NCBI GenBank assembly: GCA_040954595.2
Contig: CM082583.2
Coordinates: forward strand, 1,178,001-1,242,000
From: Balanoglossus misakiensis
Taxonomy: Eukaryota; Hemichordata
DNA length: 64,000 nucleotides
Reading direction: 5' to 3'
Shown: positions 61,897-64,000 of the stretch, one piece after another
How the letters are laid out: every line of letters begins with the position of its first letter
Position numbering within the stretch: position 1 is the stretch's first letter
Position numbers and translations under genes: made by a program
The notes under the pieces: model-generated
Told to the model about the DNA's origin: nothing
What the model saw: only the letters and a program-made list of their open reading frames with translations
The model's database searches: none

Positions 61897-64000
61897 CAGG
61901 CCGTAGGAGATCTGACTTGATCATCGTGGTCAATGTACGCGTGTTTCCGCTCTAAAGTGCCGGGGCTTCAGCTAAACCATGCCGTAGGAAATCCGGCGTA
62001 ATCACCGTTGATAACTCACGCCAGTCTGTGTCATATAGAGCCGGTGCACCAGCCGAGTCACGCCGTAGGAAATCTGACTTGATCAACGTGGTCAATGTAC
62101 GCCTGTTTCTACTCTAGAGTGCCGGGGCTTCAGCTGAGCCAGGCCGTAGGAAACCCGACGTGATTACCGTTGTTAACTTACGCCAGTCTGTGTCCTATAT
62201 ATAGTGCCGGGGCATCAGCCATGCCAGGCCGAAGGAAATGTGAGTAGATCAACGTGGTCTCTGTACGCGTGTTTCTGCTCTAGAGTGCCGGGGCTTTATC
62301 CAAGCCATGCCGTAGAAAATCTGACTTGATCACCGTTGCTAACGTACGATAGTGTCTGTCATATTGTGACGGAGATTTAGCCGAGCCAGGCCGTAGAAAA
62401 ATCGACTTGTTCAACGTTACCAGTGTGCAACTGTTTCTGCTCTAAAGTCTCAGGGTTTTAGCCGACTTATGCTGTAGGAAATCTGAGTTGATGAACGGGA
62501 ATTCAATGTTAGAAAACCCGTGTGGAAAGTATCTCTACCCATTTGAAACTAAGAAAAGAATTAATTCTTATTTATTTTGTAAAAAAGACAATTTTTCGAA
62601 AAAAAAGTCGAAAATGGTAATTTTGTCTTGGGTGATTCAAATTATACCGCCTTTTCTGGAATTTGCAGCACTTTTTACAAGAGAACGACACTTCATGCTC
62701 CATAATATTTCCGAAAATGAAGAAAAGAGTTAATTTTTTATGATTTTTTAAAAATTTACCATTTTTGTCAAAATATGGCCAAAATGGCTATTTTTTCTTG
62801 AATTCCGTTAATATCTCTGCATTTTTGGAGTGGTCGAAAGTTTTAACATACAATCAACATGTCATATATGATCAGGGCACCAAATTCGAAGATAAAAGGT
62901 TTTTTTATTTTTTTTTTTCTAAAAATGACATTTTCAAGGAAAATTTTGTAAAACGCAATTTTGTCTGCAGTGAGCCAAATTAGACGGTCTTTTGTGGAAT
63001 TTGTATCGATATATACATACGAAGAGCATTCTATACTCCATCAGATTTCCGAAAATGTAGAAAACAGGTATTTTTTGTAATTTTCAAAAATTTACCATTT
63101 TGACCAAATTGTGGCTAAAATTGTTATTTTCGTGTTGAATGCCGCCAGTGTCACTGCTTTTAAAAGTCATAAAAACTTTTAACATACAAGCAATTGTTTA
63201 TATATGATCAGGTCACCGAATTAAAAAAATAAAGAATGTTTTGCCTAAAAATGACCTTTTTGGTGCAAAAACGAATAAAACGCAATTTTGCATTAAATCA
63301 GCTCATTCAGAGTGCATTTTTATAATCAGCACCATTTTTACATATAATGGAAATGTCATACATCATCAGATATCCAAATATGAAAAGATGATTTACATTT
63401 TAGATGATTGTCCAAAATTAGCTGATATCTGATAAATGTAGTATTTAACCGTTCTGTTCCCCCCCCCCCCCCCTACATTATATGCGGTACGCTGATGTCA
63501 GCTTACCCGGCAGTACTGCAGGCCGTGCCCCAACTAACGTCGGTGTTTAAAACGCCCTGGTTAAATTCGGGCTTTCTCTATAAATTGACAGGCAATAATG
63601 CAGTCCTACCGGAACAAATGTCGAGTGTTGACCCGCTGTGACTTTCCCTGTTCGGTTTGCCCGACTTAGCCAACGTCTTTGTACTAGAGTGTCGGGTCTT
63701 TTGCAGAGCCAGGCCGAAGGAAATCCGACTTGATCACCGTTGCTAACGAACGCTAGTGTCTGTCATGGTGTGCCGGGGTTTTAGTCGAGCCAGGCCGTAG
63801 GAGATCTGACTTGATCATCGTGGTCAATGTACGCGAGTTTCCGCTCTAAAGTGCCGGGGCTTCAGCTAAACCAGGCCGTAAGAAATCCGACGTAATCACC
63901 GTTGATAACTTACGCCAGTCTGTGTCATATAGAGCCGGTGCACCAGCCGAGTCACGCCGTAGGAAATCTGACTTGATCAACGTGGTCAATGTACGCCTGT
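61897..64000 (+). repeat. Higher-order satellite array, right part
   Basis: The interrupted unit resumes at CAGGCCGTAGGAG and continues with ~82-bp monomers. The AT-rich block starts near 62490 with the same landmarks as the left part, a C-run follows near 63460, and then new monomers run to the window end. The array therefore continues beyond this window. Confidence 0.9.

Overview
This window is nuclear DNA of a metazoan, probably a marine invertebrate. Genes have many short GT-AG introns and AATAAA signals, and mobile and satellite DNA dominates. I cannot name the species from sequence alone, and I see no rRNA, tRNA or bacterial-type feature.

Layout. (1) 0-5 kb: a spliced C2H2 zinc-finger gene (+), preceded by a relic copy of its own 3' UTR. 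(2) 5.1-14.2 kb: six head-to-tail copies of a ~1.43-kb dispersed repeat that is dense in AGGTCA direct repeats. It ends in a cluster of GGGCCC hairpins; a seventh, inverted copy lies in an intron at 17.2-18.7 kb. (3) 15.8-23.1 kb (-): an 11-exon gene that splices in frame to 992 residues. It joins a RAG1-type N-terminus (zinc-binding region, RING, C2HC finger) to a DDE-like transposase core, like the N-RAG-TP class of elements. One intron has a GT-to-AT donor change. (4) 23.9-24.5 kb: a long CCT tract. (5) 24.5-39.1 kb and 61.9-64.0 kb: a higher-order satellite of ~2.0-2.2-kb units, each made of ~82-bp monomers plus an AT-rich block of three diverged ~330-bp repeats.

(6) 39,128-61,896: a 22.8-kb insertion in one satellite unit. 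It has CACTGCAAATTCT inverted ends, a CA target duplication and GGCTTG subterminal repeats. I interpret it as a giant CACTA-like (CMC-type) transposon. It carries an intact five-exon transposase-like gene (853 residues, +) near its right end and a divergent SAM-domain gene (-) that shares the same upstream interval. The last coding exon of the SAM gene is split by a second, nested 4.2-kb CACTG-ended element (44,186-48,391, GAG target duplication); conceptual removal of that element restores one open exon. The nested element carries its own small two-exon gene. MITEs, minisatellites and a 482-bp tandem duplication add further layers.

The most unusual content is therefore the giant element with its two divergent genes and nested relative, and the RAG1-N/transposase gene. 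Exon joins were built by matching splice phases by hand. Family assignments rest on motif recognition, not on database searches.
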